DNA of 64,000 bases from Granulicella sibirica (GTDB lineage: Bacteria; Acidobacteriota; Terriglobia; Terriglobales; Acidobacteriaceae), in contig NZ_RDSM01000001.1 in NCBI RefSeq assembly GCF_004115155.1, positions 806,001 to 870,000 of the forward strand, in the 5' to 3' direction. Of this stretch, positions 52,378 through 62,097 are shown one piece after another (the first letter of the stretch is position 1; every line of letters starts with the position of its first letter). The position numbers were made by a program, and so were the translations under genes. The notes beneath the pieces are model-generated. The model saw nothing but the letters and a program-made list of their open reading frames with translations. It did not search any database and was not told where the DNA came from.

Positions 52378-54330
52378 ATGAAAAGAAGCCTCAGACGTCT
52401 GGTTGCACTCGCGCCCCTTGCGCTGTTTGGCGCCCATTCCTTTGCCCAGCCCTACAAGACCACGCCGATCCAGATCACGGCCGACCTCTCCGAAGGCCCT
52501 CGTAAGATCTACCACGCCGAGGTCGATATTCCGGTGACCGTCGGCCCTATCACGCTTACGACACCCAAGTGGATCCCCGGCAACCATCGCCCCACCGGCC
52601 CGGTCGATGAGATCACGGGGGTCGTCTTCACCGCGAACGGCCAAAGCCTTCCCTGGCGTCGCGACGACGAGAACCTTTACGAGTTCCACGTGACCGTCCC
52701 CAAGGGCGTCACCACGCTGCACGCGCACCTCGACTGCATCGTTACGGCACGCATCTCGCAGAAGATGGCAGTGCTCGAGTGGGAGAAGCTTCTGCTCTAC
52801 CCCGCAGGTGTTCCCGTCCGCGACATTCAGGTGCAGCCCACCGTCGTCGTCCCCACAGGCTGGGGTGCCGGCACCGCCCTCCAGCCGCTTGGTCCGGCTT
52901 CCGAGGTCACGACCTCCGTTATGCCGGGGAGCAGCACGAAGTACGCCGCCACCAACGTGGAGCAGCTTGAGGACTCGCCCGTCATCACCGGCCAGTACTT
53001 CCACGAGTTTCCGCTGGCGCCCGACGTCACCCCCAAGCATTACATCGACGTCGTTGCCGACTCACCCGAAGACTCGCAGCTCCGGCCGCAGCTCCTGGCC
53101 GAGCTCAACAACCTCGTCCACGAGACCGGCGCGGCCTATAACTCGCGCCATTACAACGTCTATCACTTCCTGCTCACGCTTTCTGACACCGCCGGTGGCG
53201 AGGGCCTCGAGCATGGCCAGTCGTCGGACAACGGTGTAGGCGAGAAGGGCTTCTCCGACGAGGCTCACCAGCTTCGCGAGTCCGATCTGCTCTCGCACGA
53301 GTTCACTCACTCCTGGAACGGCAAGTACCGCCGTCCCTACAACCTCTACCAGAACGACTTCGAGAAGATGCAGCAGGGTTCGCTGCTCTGGGTCTACGAG
53401 GGCATGACGCAATACCTCGGCAACGTGCTCGCTGCACGCTCCGGCCTCAAGACGCAGGCACAGTACCGTGATGTCCTTGCCGCTTCCGCCGCGAACCTCG
53501 ACAATAAGCCGGGCCGCGAGTGGCGCTCGACCGAGGACACCGCCATCGCCGCCAGCATCCTGCGTGGTGGTGATCTGGCCTGGTCCAACTGGAAGCGCGG
53601 CCAGGACTACTACCAGGAGGGTGAGCTTCTCTGGCTCGACGCCGACACCCTCATCCGCAAGATGACGGACAACAAGAAGTCGCTCACCGATTTCCTGCAC
53701 ATCTTCCTCGCCAAGGGTGGAAACACCGGTCCAAACATCGTCCCGTATGACCGCAAAGAACTTATTGCTGACCTGGATGAGGTCGTGAAGTATGACTGGG
53801 CGACCTTCCTGCACGACCGGGTCGACGTTCCCAACCCACGCGCCGATCTCGCTGGCATCACGCAGGGTGGCTATAAGCTCGTCTACACCGACAAGCAGAC
53901 ACCCTCTTCGCGACTGATGGAGAGAGCGGGAGGACGTCGCGGCGGAGGCGGAGCGCCTGACCTCTGGTACTCCCTCGGGATCCGGCTCGGCATGGAAGGC
54001 GCGGTCATGGACGTTCGCTGGAAAGGTCCCGCGGACAAGGCGCACCTCACGCCCGGAGACAAGATCATGGGCATCAACGGGCAGGTGCTCACGAACGAAG
54101 TGGCGCTCGAGGCGGTCCGAGCCTCGAAGACCGAGTCCGCACCGATCCATCTGATCGTGCAGTCCGGCTTCCTTCTCCGCCAGGTCGATATCGATTACCA
54201 CGACGGCGAGCGCTATCCGTCGCTCGAACGCGTCGAAGGCACGCCCGACTACCTCGACGACATCACCAAACCGCTCACCACGCCCGATCCAGCCTCGCTT
54301 GTTTCGACGAAAGAGCACGACGGGCAGTAG
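52378..54330 (+). CDS. M61 glycyl aminopeptidase with PDZ domain, secreted
   Basis: A 650-aa exported metallopeptidase of the M61 family. The signal peptide covers 1-23. The zinc motif HEFTH is at 307-311 ('LLSHEFTHSWNGKYRRPYNLYQ'), with the third ligand Glu341 in 'LLWVYEGMTQYLGNVLAARS'. A PDZ domain lies near the C-terminus ('AHLTPGDKIMGINGQVLTNEVALEAV'). M61 enzymes remove N-terminal glycine/alanine. The length matches the family (600-650). The 'SDNGVGEKGFSD' segment replaces the common 'GGLEH' motif variant. The ATG at 52378 opens the signal peptide. Confidence 0.93.
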   Translation: MKRSLRRLVALAPLALFGAHSFAQPYKTTPIQITADLSEGPRKIYHAEVDIPVTVGPITLTTPKWIPGNHRPTGPVDEITGVVFTANGQSLPWRRDDENLYEFHVTVPKGVTTLHAHLDCIVTARISQKMAVLEWEKLLLYPAGVPVRDIQVQPTVVVPTGWGAGTALQPLGPASEVTTSVMPGSSTKYAATNVEQLEDSPVITGQYFHEFPLAPDVTPKHYIDVVADSPEDSQLRPQLLAELNNLVHETGAAYNSRHYNVYHFLLTLSDTAGGEGLEHGQSSDNGVGEKGFSDEAHQLRESDLLSHEFTHSWNGKYRRPYNLYQNDFEKMQQGSLLWVYEGMTQYLGNVLAARSGLKTQAQYRDVLAASAANLDNKPGREWRSTEDTAIAASILRGGDLAWSNWKRGQDYYQEGELLWLDADTLIRKMTDNKKSLTDFLHIFLAKGGNTGPNIVPYDRKELIADLDEVVKYDWATFLHDRVDVPNPRADLAGITQGGYKLVYTDKQTPSSRLMERAGGRRGGGGAPDLWYSLGIRLGMEGAVMDVRWKGPADKAHLTPGDKIMGINGQVLTNEVALEAVRASKTESAPIHLIVQSGFLLRQVDIDYHDGERYPSLERVEGTPDYLDDITKPLTTPDPASLVSTKEHDGQ

Positions 54331-54345
54331 CGAATGATGGCGAGC

Positions 54346-54377
54346 AAAAGGGACAGCCTTGGGCTGTCTCTTTTGTT
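54346..54377 (+). terminator. Intrinsic terminator after M61 peptidase
   Basis: AAAAGGGACAGCC (54346-54358) pairs with GGCTGTCTCTTTT (54362-54374), one G-T/mismatch, followed by GTTT. It is shared between the convergent M61 and beta-barrel genes. Confidence 0.85.
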
Positions 54378-54394
54378 TCTAAGTTCCGAAGCGA

Positions 54395-54964
54395 TTACCG
54401 CTCGATGTTGGTCCGGCTGCGGAAGAGTCTGTAGCTGATCCCAGCCGACACCCCGTACGGATTCAATACGCCGAAGGTGAACTGCGGCCACCGCTGATAC
54501 TCGAAATCAACGGCACGGACCTGCCAGTTCCTCCCGACGTTCACGTCCACGCCTCCGCCGCCTGCTACGACAAAGTATGTGCCGTTCCCGTAGCCGAACG
54601 GAAAGGTGAACCTCGCCCCGCCGGCCATCGCCTTGACATACGGTTCAAAGGCACCATGCTGCAGGATGGGCACCCGGGGTCCGACGAGGTACGTCGACTC
54701 CGTCACCTGGTTATCGCTGTGGTATCCCAACCAGCGCGCCTCGCCCTCGATTCCGACGCGCCAGTAAGGATTGGCGTCCACCCAGGCGACGCCGCCTCCG
54801 AGGTGCCGCTCACCATAGTCGATCTGGAAGCCCGAGATACCGCCGCCGATGCGGAGCGCCGTGCCCGGCCCGACCGCTGCGGGAGCGGCCTGCGCCCCAG
54901 CCTTCCACGCCATCAGGAGGCCACAGATCAGCCAGAAGACTCCCCAGATCGCACGCCGGATCAT
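54395..54964 (-). CDS. Outer-membrane beta-barrel-like protein
   Basis: A 189-aa protein with a signal peptide (1-24, ending AGA) and a body of alternating short beta strands rich in Gly/Tyr/Trp ('ALRIGGGISGFQIDYG', 'WRVGIEGEARWLGYH', 'FEPYVKAMAGGARFTFPF', 'YFVVAGGGGVDVNVGRNWQVRAVDFEYQRW') ending 'VSAGISYRLF', a typical C-terminal outer-membrane beta signal with aromatic residue. It resembles small OmpA-like eight-strand porins. Its start overlaps the stop of the 1815-aa upstream protein by 4 bases, so both are made from one mRNA. Confidence 0.8.
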   Translation of the reverse strand: MIRRAIWGVFWLICGLLMAWKAGAQAAPAAVGPGTALRIGGGISGFQIDYGERHLGGGVAWVDANPYWRVGIEGEARWLGYHSDNQVTESTYLVGPRVPILQHGAFEPYVKAMAGGARFTFPFGYGNGTYFVVAGGGGVDVNVGRNWQVRAVDFEYQRWPQFTFGVLNPYGVSAGISYRLFRSRTNIER

Positions 54965-57900
54965 TGGGTCACCGTCAGCGCAAGATCGGAGATCTCGCTC
55001 GCGCCGGTCTGGACTCCCGAGGCTACGATGCGGACCGTGTAAGAGCCTGCGGGCGTCTTATTCTGCGTCAACTGATTCGCGCACGAGGTCAGCCCCATCC
55101 CCATACCAATCAGCACGATCAGGGAGAGGAGACGCGGCAGCGTTCGTCTGCGCCGTCCCCATCCAAGCAGGCCACCGAGCAGAAGAGCGGCCGGAATCGC
55201 AAGACCTGCTTCCAGCGTTCCCGGAACACCATCGAAGAGCGACATCCTCTTCGCCTTCGCCGTGACCGACGTCCCAACCCCGAGCGGATTGCCGGTGTCG
55301 ATCGTCAACTGCACCACGTTTGTCCCATTCGCCGCGAGTGCCGCCTTGTCGGTTGAGAAGGTGCATGTCGCGTCGGCGGGAAGCCCAAGGCAACCGAGCG
55401 AGATCGTATCGGCGAAGTTCTTCACCGACGTCATCGTCAGGCTGATCGTTGTGTGAGATCCGCTCGCCATCGACATCGTCGAGGGGTTCGCGGTCATGGT
55501 GAACGTCGTCGAAGGACCCTCGGTGATTGTGACTGCATCCGCCACCGATCCCGCATAAGCGGCATCGCCGGAGTACGTCGCGACGATCGTGTACGAGGGA
55601 TCGACCGGGAAGAAGGTCAGGGTCGCGATGCCTCCCGTCGAGATCTGCGCCGTCCCAATGAGGTTCGTGCCGCTCATGAAAGTCACTGTGCCCGTCGGTG
55701 CCGCAGGTCCATCTCCACGAACGACGTCGACCAGGGTAATCTGCGCGCCCGAGAGATAAGTGTCCGAGGAGACGGCCATCGATGTGGTGGTCGCCCGAAG
55801 CTGTACCGTCTGGGTCAAGGCTGCCGTCGTCGAAGGCAGGTTGTAGCTGTCGCCGCCATAGCTCGCGACCAGCGCATGGCTTCCCGCGGCAAGCGATGGC
55901 AGAGAGAGTACAGCGGTTCCATTGGAGGCAAGGTTGACGCTGCCGATCTGTGTAGCGCCATCCGTAAATGTAACCACTCCGGTTGCATTCTCACCGTTTG
56001 TGACGGTTGCCGTGAGTACAATGCCCTGGAGCGTGAGCGCAGGGTTCAGGCTCGACACCACGGAGATACCCGTTTTATTCTGGATCGCCTGAAGAAGCGC
56101 ATTCGACACGCTCACCTGGGTGCCGGCGTCGCCGCCATAGCGGGCCACGATCGCATGCTGTCCTGCCGTCAGACCGCTCGTGCTGAAGGTAGCGACTCCG
56201 TTTGTAACCTTTCCTGTCCCAAGCGTCGTCGAGCCATCCATAAATGTAACTGATCCGGTTGCATTTTCTCCCTTGCTCGATACAGCCGCCGAGAAGATCA
56301 CGGCTGAACCCGTCACCGAGGGATTTACGTTCGAGCTCAGCGTCACCGTCGTGCCTGCCGCCATCACCACCTGTGAGAGCATGGCCGAGGCGGAAGCCAC
56401 GTTCGTCGCGTCGCCCGAGTAGCTCGCAACGATCAGATGCGTGCCCTCGACGAGGCTGGAGATGCTGATGCTCACCGAGCCGTTCGCCACCGTGCCCGAG
56501 CCGAGCACCGCGGTTCCGTCGGTGAAGGTCACCGTCCCGGTCACCGCTGCCCCGTTCGTTCCGACGACCGCAGCCGTCAGCTTCACGGCATCTCCCACGA
56601 GCGACGGGTTCTCGCTCGAGAGGATGGTAGTGGTCGTCGATTCCTGCACACGCTGCGTCAGCACGGTCGACGTGCTGCCCGCGTGCGTCGTGTCGCCCGA
56701 GTAGGTAGCCGTAAGAGGATGGTCCCCAATGGTCAGGTTCGAGATCGGATACGTCGCAACCCCCGAGGCATTCAAGGTCACCGTCGTCAGAGTCGTGCCC
56801 TGATCCATCAGGGTCACCGTGCCGGTTGGCTGCTGCGCCGTTCCGGTCACCTTGAAGGTGATCCCGATCTGGTCGCCGAAGACGCTCGGATTCTTGCTCG
56901 ATACGATTGAGGTCACGCTTGTCCCGGTCTGCACAACCTGCACCAGCGCATTGGAGGTGCTCGCCGAATGGCTGGCATCGCCCGCGAAGCTTGCGATCAA
57001 CGTATGCGACCCTGCGACCAGGCTATTCAGGCTGAAGCTCGCCACTCCCGTTCCGTTCATGGTCGCGGTCGAGAGTACTGAGCCGCCTTCGGTCAGAACG
57101 ATCTGCCCGGAAGGCACACCACCATTGCTCGAGAGCGAAGCAAGGTACGTGACCGTCCCCCCGGCGAAGGACGGGTTTGCACTTGAGGTCAGGGAAATCT
57201 GCGTAGTGGCCTGCTGCACGACCTGAGTCAGCGCGGGCGAGGTGCTCGGGTTATCCTTTGCATCGCCGCCATACGTCGCGACCAGCGACAGGCTGCCGAC
57301 CGGCAACGTCGTGATACCGAGTGTCGCCTGACCCGAGCCGCCAACCGTTCCCGTTCCGAGCGTGACACCACCGTTCAGGAACGTCACTGTCCCGCCGGGA
57401 ACGCCGCCCGAGCCCGAAACGACTGCGGTCAGCGTCACGCCTTTACCCGAGATCGAAGGGTTGCTGCTTGACGCAAGCTGCACCGAAGTCGTCGCCAGTT
57501 GCACGACCTCACTCAGCGTGTTCGATGTGCTCGAAGCGTAGTTTGTCGATCCTCCGTACACCGCCGCGAGGCCGTGCGTGCCCACACCGAGCGAAGCCAC
57601 ATCGAGCGTCGCCACGCCCGTCGGAGAAATGGTCGCTGTTCCGATGGCGGTTGTGCCGTCTTTGAAGGTAACCACACCCGTCGGCGCTCCAGCCGTCACG
57701 TTGGTGACCGCGGCCACCGTCGCGACGAGGTGCAGCGTCGCGCCTGCGCTCACCGGGTTCGCGGAAGAGGTTAGCCCTGTCGAGGTGCTGATCGTCTGCA
57801 CGGTCTGGGTCAGCGGAGCGGAACTGCTCGTATCGTTCGTGGAGTCGGCCTGGTAAGTCGCCACCAGCGCATGCGTGCCGACAGCCAAAGAAGAGTTGGA

Positions 57901-60408
57901 GTAACTCGCATTGCCTGAACCATCCACCACAAGCATCGCAAGGCTCACGCCGTTATCGGTTAGAACCACCGCACCTGAAGGCGGTACCGTACTCGTCGTC
58001 GTGACGTGGACTGAGAAGATGAGAGGGCTGCCCAATGAGTCGGTTGGATTGCTCGACGTGAGCGTGGTACTGGTGCTCCACAGGTTTACAGCCTGCGACA
58101 GAGCCGCCGAGGTTCCCGGCAGCGTATTCGTATCTCCGGAATACACTGCGGTGATCGTATGCGTGCCGGCCGCAAGCAGGTTCGTTGAGGTGCTGGCAAC
58201 GCCGCTCCCGTTCACCGCGCCCGTGCCGATCTGACTTCCGTTGTCGTTGAAGACGACAGAGCCACCCGGCGTCGTACTCGCTCCAGTCACCGTGGCCGAG
58301 AAGGTAATCGATTGGCCAACCTTCGAGGGCATGAGGTTCGAACTCAGCGTGACCGTAGAGGCTTGCTTCACGATCTCCGTCAGAACCGCCGACGTGCTTG
58401 GGGAGTTCGTCGAATCTCCACCGAACGCAGCGGTAATTGTGTGAGGTCCAAGCGCCAGCGTAGAGATCGGGAATGTTGCCGTACTTCCTGTCGCTCCCGT
58501 GGCCACCGTCCCGAGGAGATTTGTGCCGTCGTAGAACTTGACATTGCCCGCCGGGGCTACTCCATTGCCTGAAACCACGGCTGTAAAGGTGACCTGGGCT
58601 CCCAGACCTACTGGATTAACATCCGCGGTCAACGTCGTCACCGTCGGCTCCAACGTATCTGATTCACCCGTCAGATTGATTACGTCCGGCGTATTCGCTG
58701 CGTCCGTCTGCACCTGGATCGCCGCTGTAACCGTAGATCCGACCGTCAACGGGACAAACTCGGCTCCGACCAGGCAGGTTGCGCCCGTCGTCAACGGGAT
58801 CGTCGTCAGGCATGTCGTCTTCGACGTGTCCAGAGCGGAGTTTCCGTCGGGAACGATCGCAGTGAAGTGCATGTCGACGTTGCCATCGTTCTCCACCGTC
58901 ACGCCCTGTTGCGGTGACGTGCCACCGACCTTGATTGGGTTGTATTTCAGGTAGACGATCGAGTTCTGAATCTCCCGGACGCGGTTGTCGTAGGTGTCCG
59001 CCAGGAGGACGTTTCCCTGTGAATCCAATGCAAGGGCGTATGGCCTGTCGATTCCTGCCGCAACTGCCGCCCCACCGTCTCCCCCTTGGAAGGTTGATCC
59101 ATTTCCTCCAACCGATGTCATCAGGCCGGTGACCGCAGAGAGCTTCCGGATCAAGTTGTTTCCGCTATCCGCGATATACAGGTCGCCCGCGACATCCACC
59201 TTCACATCCGAAGGCTGGCGGAGCGGCGTGGACGTTCCCGGCGTACCTTCGGTGGCATCCCCTGCCGAACCGGTGCCTGCCACGGTTGACATGATCCCGG
59301 ACGCACTCAGTTCGCGAACCACGTTGCCCGCCAGGTCAGCAATGAAGAGGTCGCCGGCCGGGTCCGTCGCGAGGCCGAACGGTTGAGCCACCTGCGCCGC
59401 GGTTCCCTGGCCGCCATCTCCATTCGAGCCAGGATTTCCGTTTCCAACCACCGTCGAGATCAGGCCGGTCTGAGCATCCACCTTTCGAATCCGGCAATTA
59501 CTCGAATCCGCGATAAACAGGTCGCCACGTGCATTCATGGCGATACTCTCCGGTCCGTTCAAGAGTGCGGAACTCGCCGCGCCGCCATCCCCTGCAAATC
59601 CTGCCGTGCCAAGCCTTCCGGCGATCGTAGACAGCGTTCCCGTTGCAAGGCTGACCTTGCGAATCGCATGATTCTGCGAGTCCGCGAAGATGATGTCGCC
59701 AGCACCGTCGATGATCATCGCCGCCGGAGTGTTGAGCGCGGCGCTCGTCGCCGGCCCGTTATCTCCAGACGTTCCTGCGCTCCCGGTGCCTGCGACCGTA
59801 GAGATCAAGCCAGTCTGGGCGTCGATCCTGCGGATGCGGCTGTTGTTCGTGTCGCTCAGAAACACGTTTCCTGATGCATCGGCCGCTACTCCCTCCGGAA
59901 AGTAGATCGGAGCGTAGTTCGCCGGAACACCGTCGTTCTTGTAAAACCATGTGCCGCTCACGCCGGCGAGCGTCTGTATCGTTCCCGGAATCATGATCCC
60001 AAGCGAACCTGAGCCGATTCCGTAGAGCATCTGGGTTCCCAGAAGGCCACCATTTGCGTCCAGCAGCAGGACCGCCCCGCGCCGCTCACCCGGAGCAGCG
60101 GGTTTGAATTGCACCGGAAAGGTGCAGCTCTGGTTTGCTCCCAACGTCTGCCCGGTGCAGGTGTCGCCCCCCGCCGCCGTGAAGTCGCCGTTGACCTTGC
60201 CCTGCGTCATTACCCTTGCGCCGGCAATCTCTCCGCCCGTCTTCAGCGTCACCGTAACCGAAAGCACCTGTGTTCCACCGCCAACCGTTGTCGTTCCAGG
60301 AAACGCCGTGGCCACCTGGCCGATGGCAGGTGCCGGAGAGAAGCCCGCGATCATGCAGAGCATCGTCAGCGCGAGGCTGAGACGGGGGAATACCGTGAGT
60401 CGCTTCAT
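54961..60408 (-). CDS. Giant secreted NHL/Ig-repeat protein (1815 aa)
   Basis: After a signal peptide (1-29) and a short beta module come about five NHL propeller repeats (residues about 130-450; 'GVAADASGNVFLSDTNNSRIRRID' type), a choice-of-anchor-like stretch, and 11 bacterial Ig-like (Big_3_5) domains of about 95 aa, each opening with a 'T.TSS.NPS..G..VT' strand and ending 'G.H...A.Y.GD......TS..L.Q.V'. The C-terminus has a BACON-type domain, a membrane helix ('AGLAIPAALLLGGLLGW'), a RRRR break, a second hydrophobic segment ending 'GLTSC', and a 40-residue tail. It probably extends from the cell surface. The ATG at 60408 has GGAG upstream. Confidence 0.88.
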   Translation of the reverse strand: MKRLTVFPRLSLALTMLCMIAGFSPAPAIGQVATAFPGTTTVGGGTQVLSVTVTLKTGGEIAGARVMTQGKVNGDFTAAGGDTCTGQTLGANQSCTFPVQFKPAAPGERRGAVLLLDANGGLLGTQMLYGIGSGSLGIMIPGTIQTLAGVSGTWFYKNDGVPANYAPIYFPEGVAADASGNVFLSDTNNSRIRRIDAQTGLISTVAGTGSAGTSGDNGPATSAALNTPAAMIIDGAGDIIFADSQNHAIRKVSLATGTLSTIAGRLGTAGFAGDGGAASSALLNGPESIAMNARGDLFIADSSNCRIRKVDAQTGLISTVVGNGNPGSNGDGGQGTAAQVAQPFGLATDPAGDLFIADLAGNVVRELSASGIMSTVAGTGSAGDATEGTPGTSTPLRQPSDVKVDVAGDLYIADSGNNLIRKLSAVTGLMTSVGGNGSTFQGGDGGAAVAAGIDRPYALALDSQGNVLLADTYDNRVREIQNSIVYLKYNPIKVGGTSPQQGVTVENDGNVDMHFTAIVPDGNSALDTSKTTCLTTIPLTTGATCLVGAEFVPLTVGSTVTAAIQVQTDAANTPDVINLTGESDTLEPTVTTLTADVNPVGLGAQVTFTAVVSGNGVAPAGNVKFYDGTNLLGTVATGATGSTATFPISTLALGPHTITAAFGGDSTNSPSTSAVLTEIVKQASTVTLSSNLMPSKVGQSITFSATVTGASTTPGGSVVFNDNGSQIGTGAVNGSGVASTSTNLLAAGTHTITAVYSGDTNTLPGTSAALSQAVNLWSTSTTLTSSNPTDSLGSPLIFSVHVTTTSTVPPSGAVVLTDNGVSLAMLVVDGSGNASYSNSSLAVGTHALVATYQADSTNDTSSSAPLTQTVQTISTSTGLTSSANPVSAGATLHLVATVAAVTNVTAGAPTGVVTFKDGTTAIGTATISPTGVATLDVASLGVGTHGLAAVYGGSTNYASSTSNTLSEVVQLATTSVQLASSSNPSISGKGVTLTAVVSGSGGVPGGTVTFLNGGVTLGTGTVGGSGQATLGITTLPVGSLSLVATYGGDAKDNPSTSPALTQVVQQATTQISLTSSANPSFAGGTVTYLASLSSNGGVPSGQIVLTEGGSVLSTATMNGTGVASFSLNSLVAGSHTLIASFAGDASHSASTSNALVQVVQTGTSVTSIVSSKNPSVFGDQIGITFKVTGTAQQPTGTVTLMDQGTTLTTVTLNASGVATYPISNLTIGDHPLTATYSGDTTHAGSTSTVLTQRVQESTTTTILSSENPSLVGDAVKLTAAVVGTNGAAVTGTVTFTDGTAVLGSGTVANGSVSISISSLVEGTHLIVASYSGDATNVASASAMLSQVVMAAGTTVTLSSNVNPSVTGSAVIFSAAVSSKGENATGSVTFMDGSTTLGTGKVTNGVATFSTSGLTAGQHAIVARYGGDAGTQVSVSNALLQAIQNKTGISVVSSLNPALTLQGIVLTATVTNGENATGVVTFTDGATQIGSVNLASNGTAVLSLPSLAAGSHALVASYGGDSYNLPSTTAALTQTVQLRATTTSMAVSSDTYLSGAQITLVDVVRGDGPAAPTGTVTFMSGTNLIGTAQISTGGIATLTFFPVDPSYTIVATYSGDAAYAGSVADAVTITEGPSTTFTMTANPSTMSMASGSHTTISLTMTSVKNFADTISLGCLGLPADATCTFSTDKAALAANGTNVVQLTIDTGNPLGVGTSVTAKAKRMSLFDGVPGTLEAGLAIPAALLLGGLLGWGRRRRTLPRLLSLIVLIGMGMGLTSCANQLTQNKTPAGSYTVRIVASGVQTGASEISDLALTVTQ

Positions 60409-60766
60409 GGCATCTCCGCTGCCCACGCGGCGGGCAGGAACTTCGAAAACTCCGGACAAACGCGAGAGCAGGCCAGGACGTGAGGAGTGGAGGATCCGGG
60501 CGCTCGATCGGCTTTCGGCGGAAGGCCTTACCGTGGTAACCAGAAAAGACATTGGGGAGAACGGCAGGAAACGATGTATCATTTCGGACCTTTGGGACGT
60601 AATAGTGTCCCAAATCAATAATCATGGAAACCAAAGTAATCAAAAATGACACTTCCCTGCGATGGCTTTCCCCGGAAGTCGTATACTTCCGCACCTTGGT
60701 GGTAGCCCTCTCGCCCAACCGCGTCGTCGACGCGACGAACCGGCGAAGACGTATCATGAAGGGGAT
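60409..60766. other. Divergent intergenic region between the giant Ig protein and mnmA
   Basis: A 358-bp region between divergent genes. It contains an AT-rich centre (about 60600-60660) and an 8-bp perfect dyad. A minus-strand TTGATT...TATTGA pair near 60610-60640 is a weak promoter candidate. No gene is supported. Confidence 0.45.
60591..60614. promoter_or_regulatory. 8-bp perfect inverted repeat in the Ig protein promoter region
   Basis: TTTGGGAC (60591-60598) and GTCCCAAA (60607-60614) flank an 8-bp spacer. It lies 183 bp upstream of the giant Ig gene and 153 bp upstream of mnmA. The dimensions suit a dimeric repressor operator. Identity of the regulator is unknown. Confidence 0.45.
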
Positions 60767-61945
60767 ATGTCCGCCGCTAACACCATCGCGCCCGCGTCCG
60801 GCATACCACCGCCGTTGGTGCCGCAAGCCCCGCAGACGATTGCCGTCGCGATGTCGGGTGGCGTCGACTCCTCAGCGGTGGCAGCCCTGCTCCGCGCACA
60901 GGGCCATACCCTCGTCGGCCTTACCCTGCAGCTATGGAATCAGCGCCGCCTCGCCGGGCACGAAGGCATGCCCGAGTCCGTCCAGGGCCGCTGCTGCTCC
61001 ATCGACGACGTCTACGACGCACGACGCGTCGCCGAGCATCTCGACATTCCCTATTACCTCGTCAACCAGGAAGCCCGCTTCGAGGCCGAGGTGGTAAAGC
61101 CCTTCGTCTCCGAGTACCTCGCAGGCCGCACGCCTATTCCCTGCACGCTCTGCAACAATCACCTGAAGTTCGACGCGCTCTTGCTTACCGCCCGCCAGAT
61201 CGGCGCCGAACTCATCGCCACGGGCCACTACGCGCGCAATCACTTCGACCCCATCCGCAACCGCTGGATTCTCTCCCGCCCCGCCGACCATTCCAAGGAT
61301 CAAACCTACTTCCTCTTCGGCCTGACCCAGGACCAGTTGGCCCACACGCTTTTCCCGCTCGGAGAGATGCAGAAGCCCGTCGTCCGCCAGATGGCCGCCG
61401 ACGCCGGCCTCGCGCTCGCACAGAAGCCTGACTCGCAGGAGATCTGCTTCATCCCGGGCGGCGACTACTCCGCTTTCCTCGCCGCCTATCTCGAAGATCA
61501 GGGCGAAGCGCAACCCGACCTCTCGGGCGATCTGGTCTCCACGTCGGGCGAGATCCTTGGGCGCCACACCGGGATCCATACGGTTACCGTCGGCCAGCGC
61601 AAGGGTCTCGGTCTTACCAGCCCAAATCCACTCTATGTCCTGAACATTCACCCCGACAGCCACGCGGTCACCGTAGGCTCAGACGCCGACCTGATGAGCC
61701 GCGAACTCCACGCCAACCGGTTGAACTGGATCTCGATCCCCGATCTCGCCGAACCCATCCGCGTGCGTGCCAAGATCCGCCACCGCCACGAGCCGGCCTG
61801 GGCCACCCTCTCGCCAGCCGGCCCCGATCTAGCCCACGTCCTCTTCGACGAGCCTCAGCGCGCCGTCACCCCCGGCCAGGCCGCCATCTTCTTCCATGAA
61901 GACGAGGTCGTCGGCGGAGGCTGGATCGTCAACCCGAACGATTGA
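60767..61945 (+). CDS. mnmA: tRNA-specific 2-thiouridylase MnmA
   Basis: A 392-aa enzyme that puts sulfur on U34 of tRNA-Lys, -Glu and -Gln. The PP-loop 'AMSGGVDSSAVAALL' is at residues 28-42, the first catalytic cysteine is in 'TPIPCTLCNNHLKFDALL' near 126, and the second is in 'SQEICFIPGGDYSAFL' near 227. Beta-barrel C-terminal domain is complete. It accepts sulfur from IscS through relay proteins. The ATG at 60767 has a GGGG-rich site close upstream; the 25-residue extension before the PP-loop is longer than in most homologues. Confidence 0.96.
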   Translation: MSAANTIAPASGIPPPLVPQAPQTIAVAMSGGVDSSAVAALLRAQGHTLVGLTLQLWNQRRLAGHEGMPESVQGRCCSIDDVYDARRVAEHLDIPYYLVNQEARFEAEVVKPFVSEYLAGRTPIPCTLCNNHLKFDALLLTARQIGAELIATGHYARNHFDPIRNRWILSRPADHSKDQTYFLFGLTQDQLAHTLFPLGEMQKPVVRQMAADAGLALAQKPDSQEICFIPGGDYSAFLAAYLEDQGEAQPDLSGDLVSTSGEILGRHTGIHTVTVGQRKGLGLTSPNPLYVLNIHPDSHAVTVGSDADLMSRELHANRLNWISIPDLAEPIRVRAKIRHRHEPAWATLSPAGPDLAHVLFDEPQRAVTPGQAAIFFHEDEVVGGGWIVNPND

Positions 61946-62044
61946 TCGCTCCTCTGAGAGAGACAGCAAAGAGTCAGCGGATGCCCAAAAAGTCGCCCCA
62001 ATCGGCGGCACGAAAAGCAGGCAATTCTGAATGCTCGTGACAAA

Positions 62045-62071
62045 AATCAAGCCGCGCAAGGCGGCTTGATT
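62045..62071. terminator. Bidirectional terminator between mnmA and coiled-coil protein
   Basis: AATCAAGCCGC (62045-62055) pairs perfectly with GCGGCTTGATT (62061-62071), loop GCAAG. It lies between convergent genes; flanks are AAA on the left and TTCTA on the right, serving both strands. Confidence 0.85.
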
Positions 62072-62097
62072 CTAACCTTCGTAAGTTCGTAAGACAG

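Noticed and set aside
55453..59905. Series of plus-strand frames opposite the giant Ig protein
   Set aside because: They repeat with the period of the Ig domains, showing they are reverse-strand reflections of the repeats.
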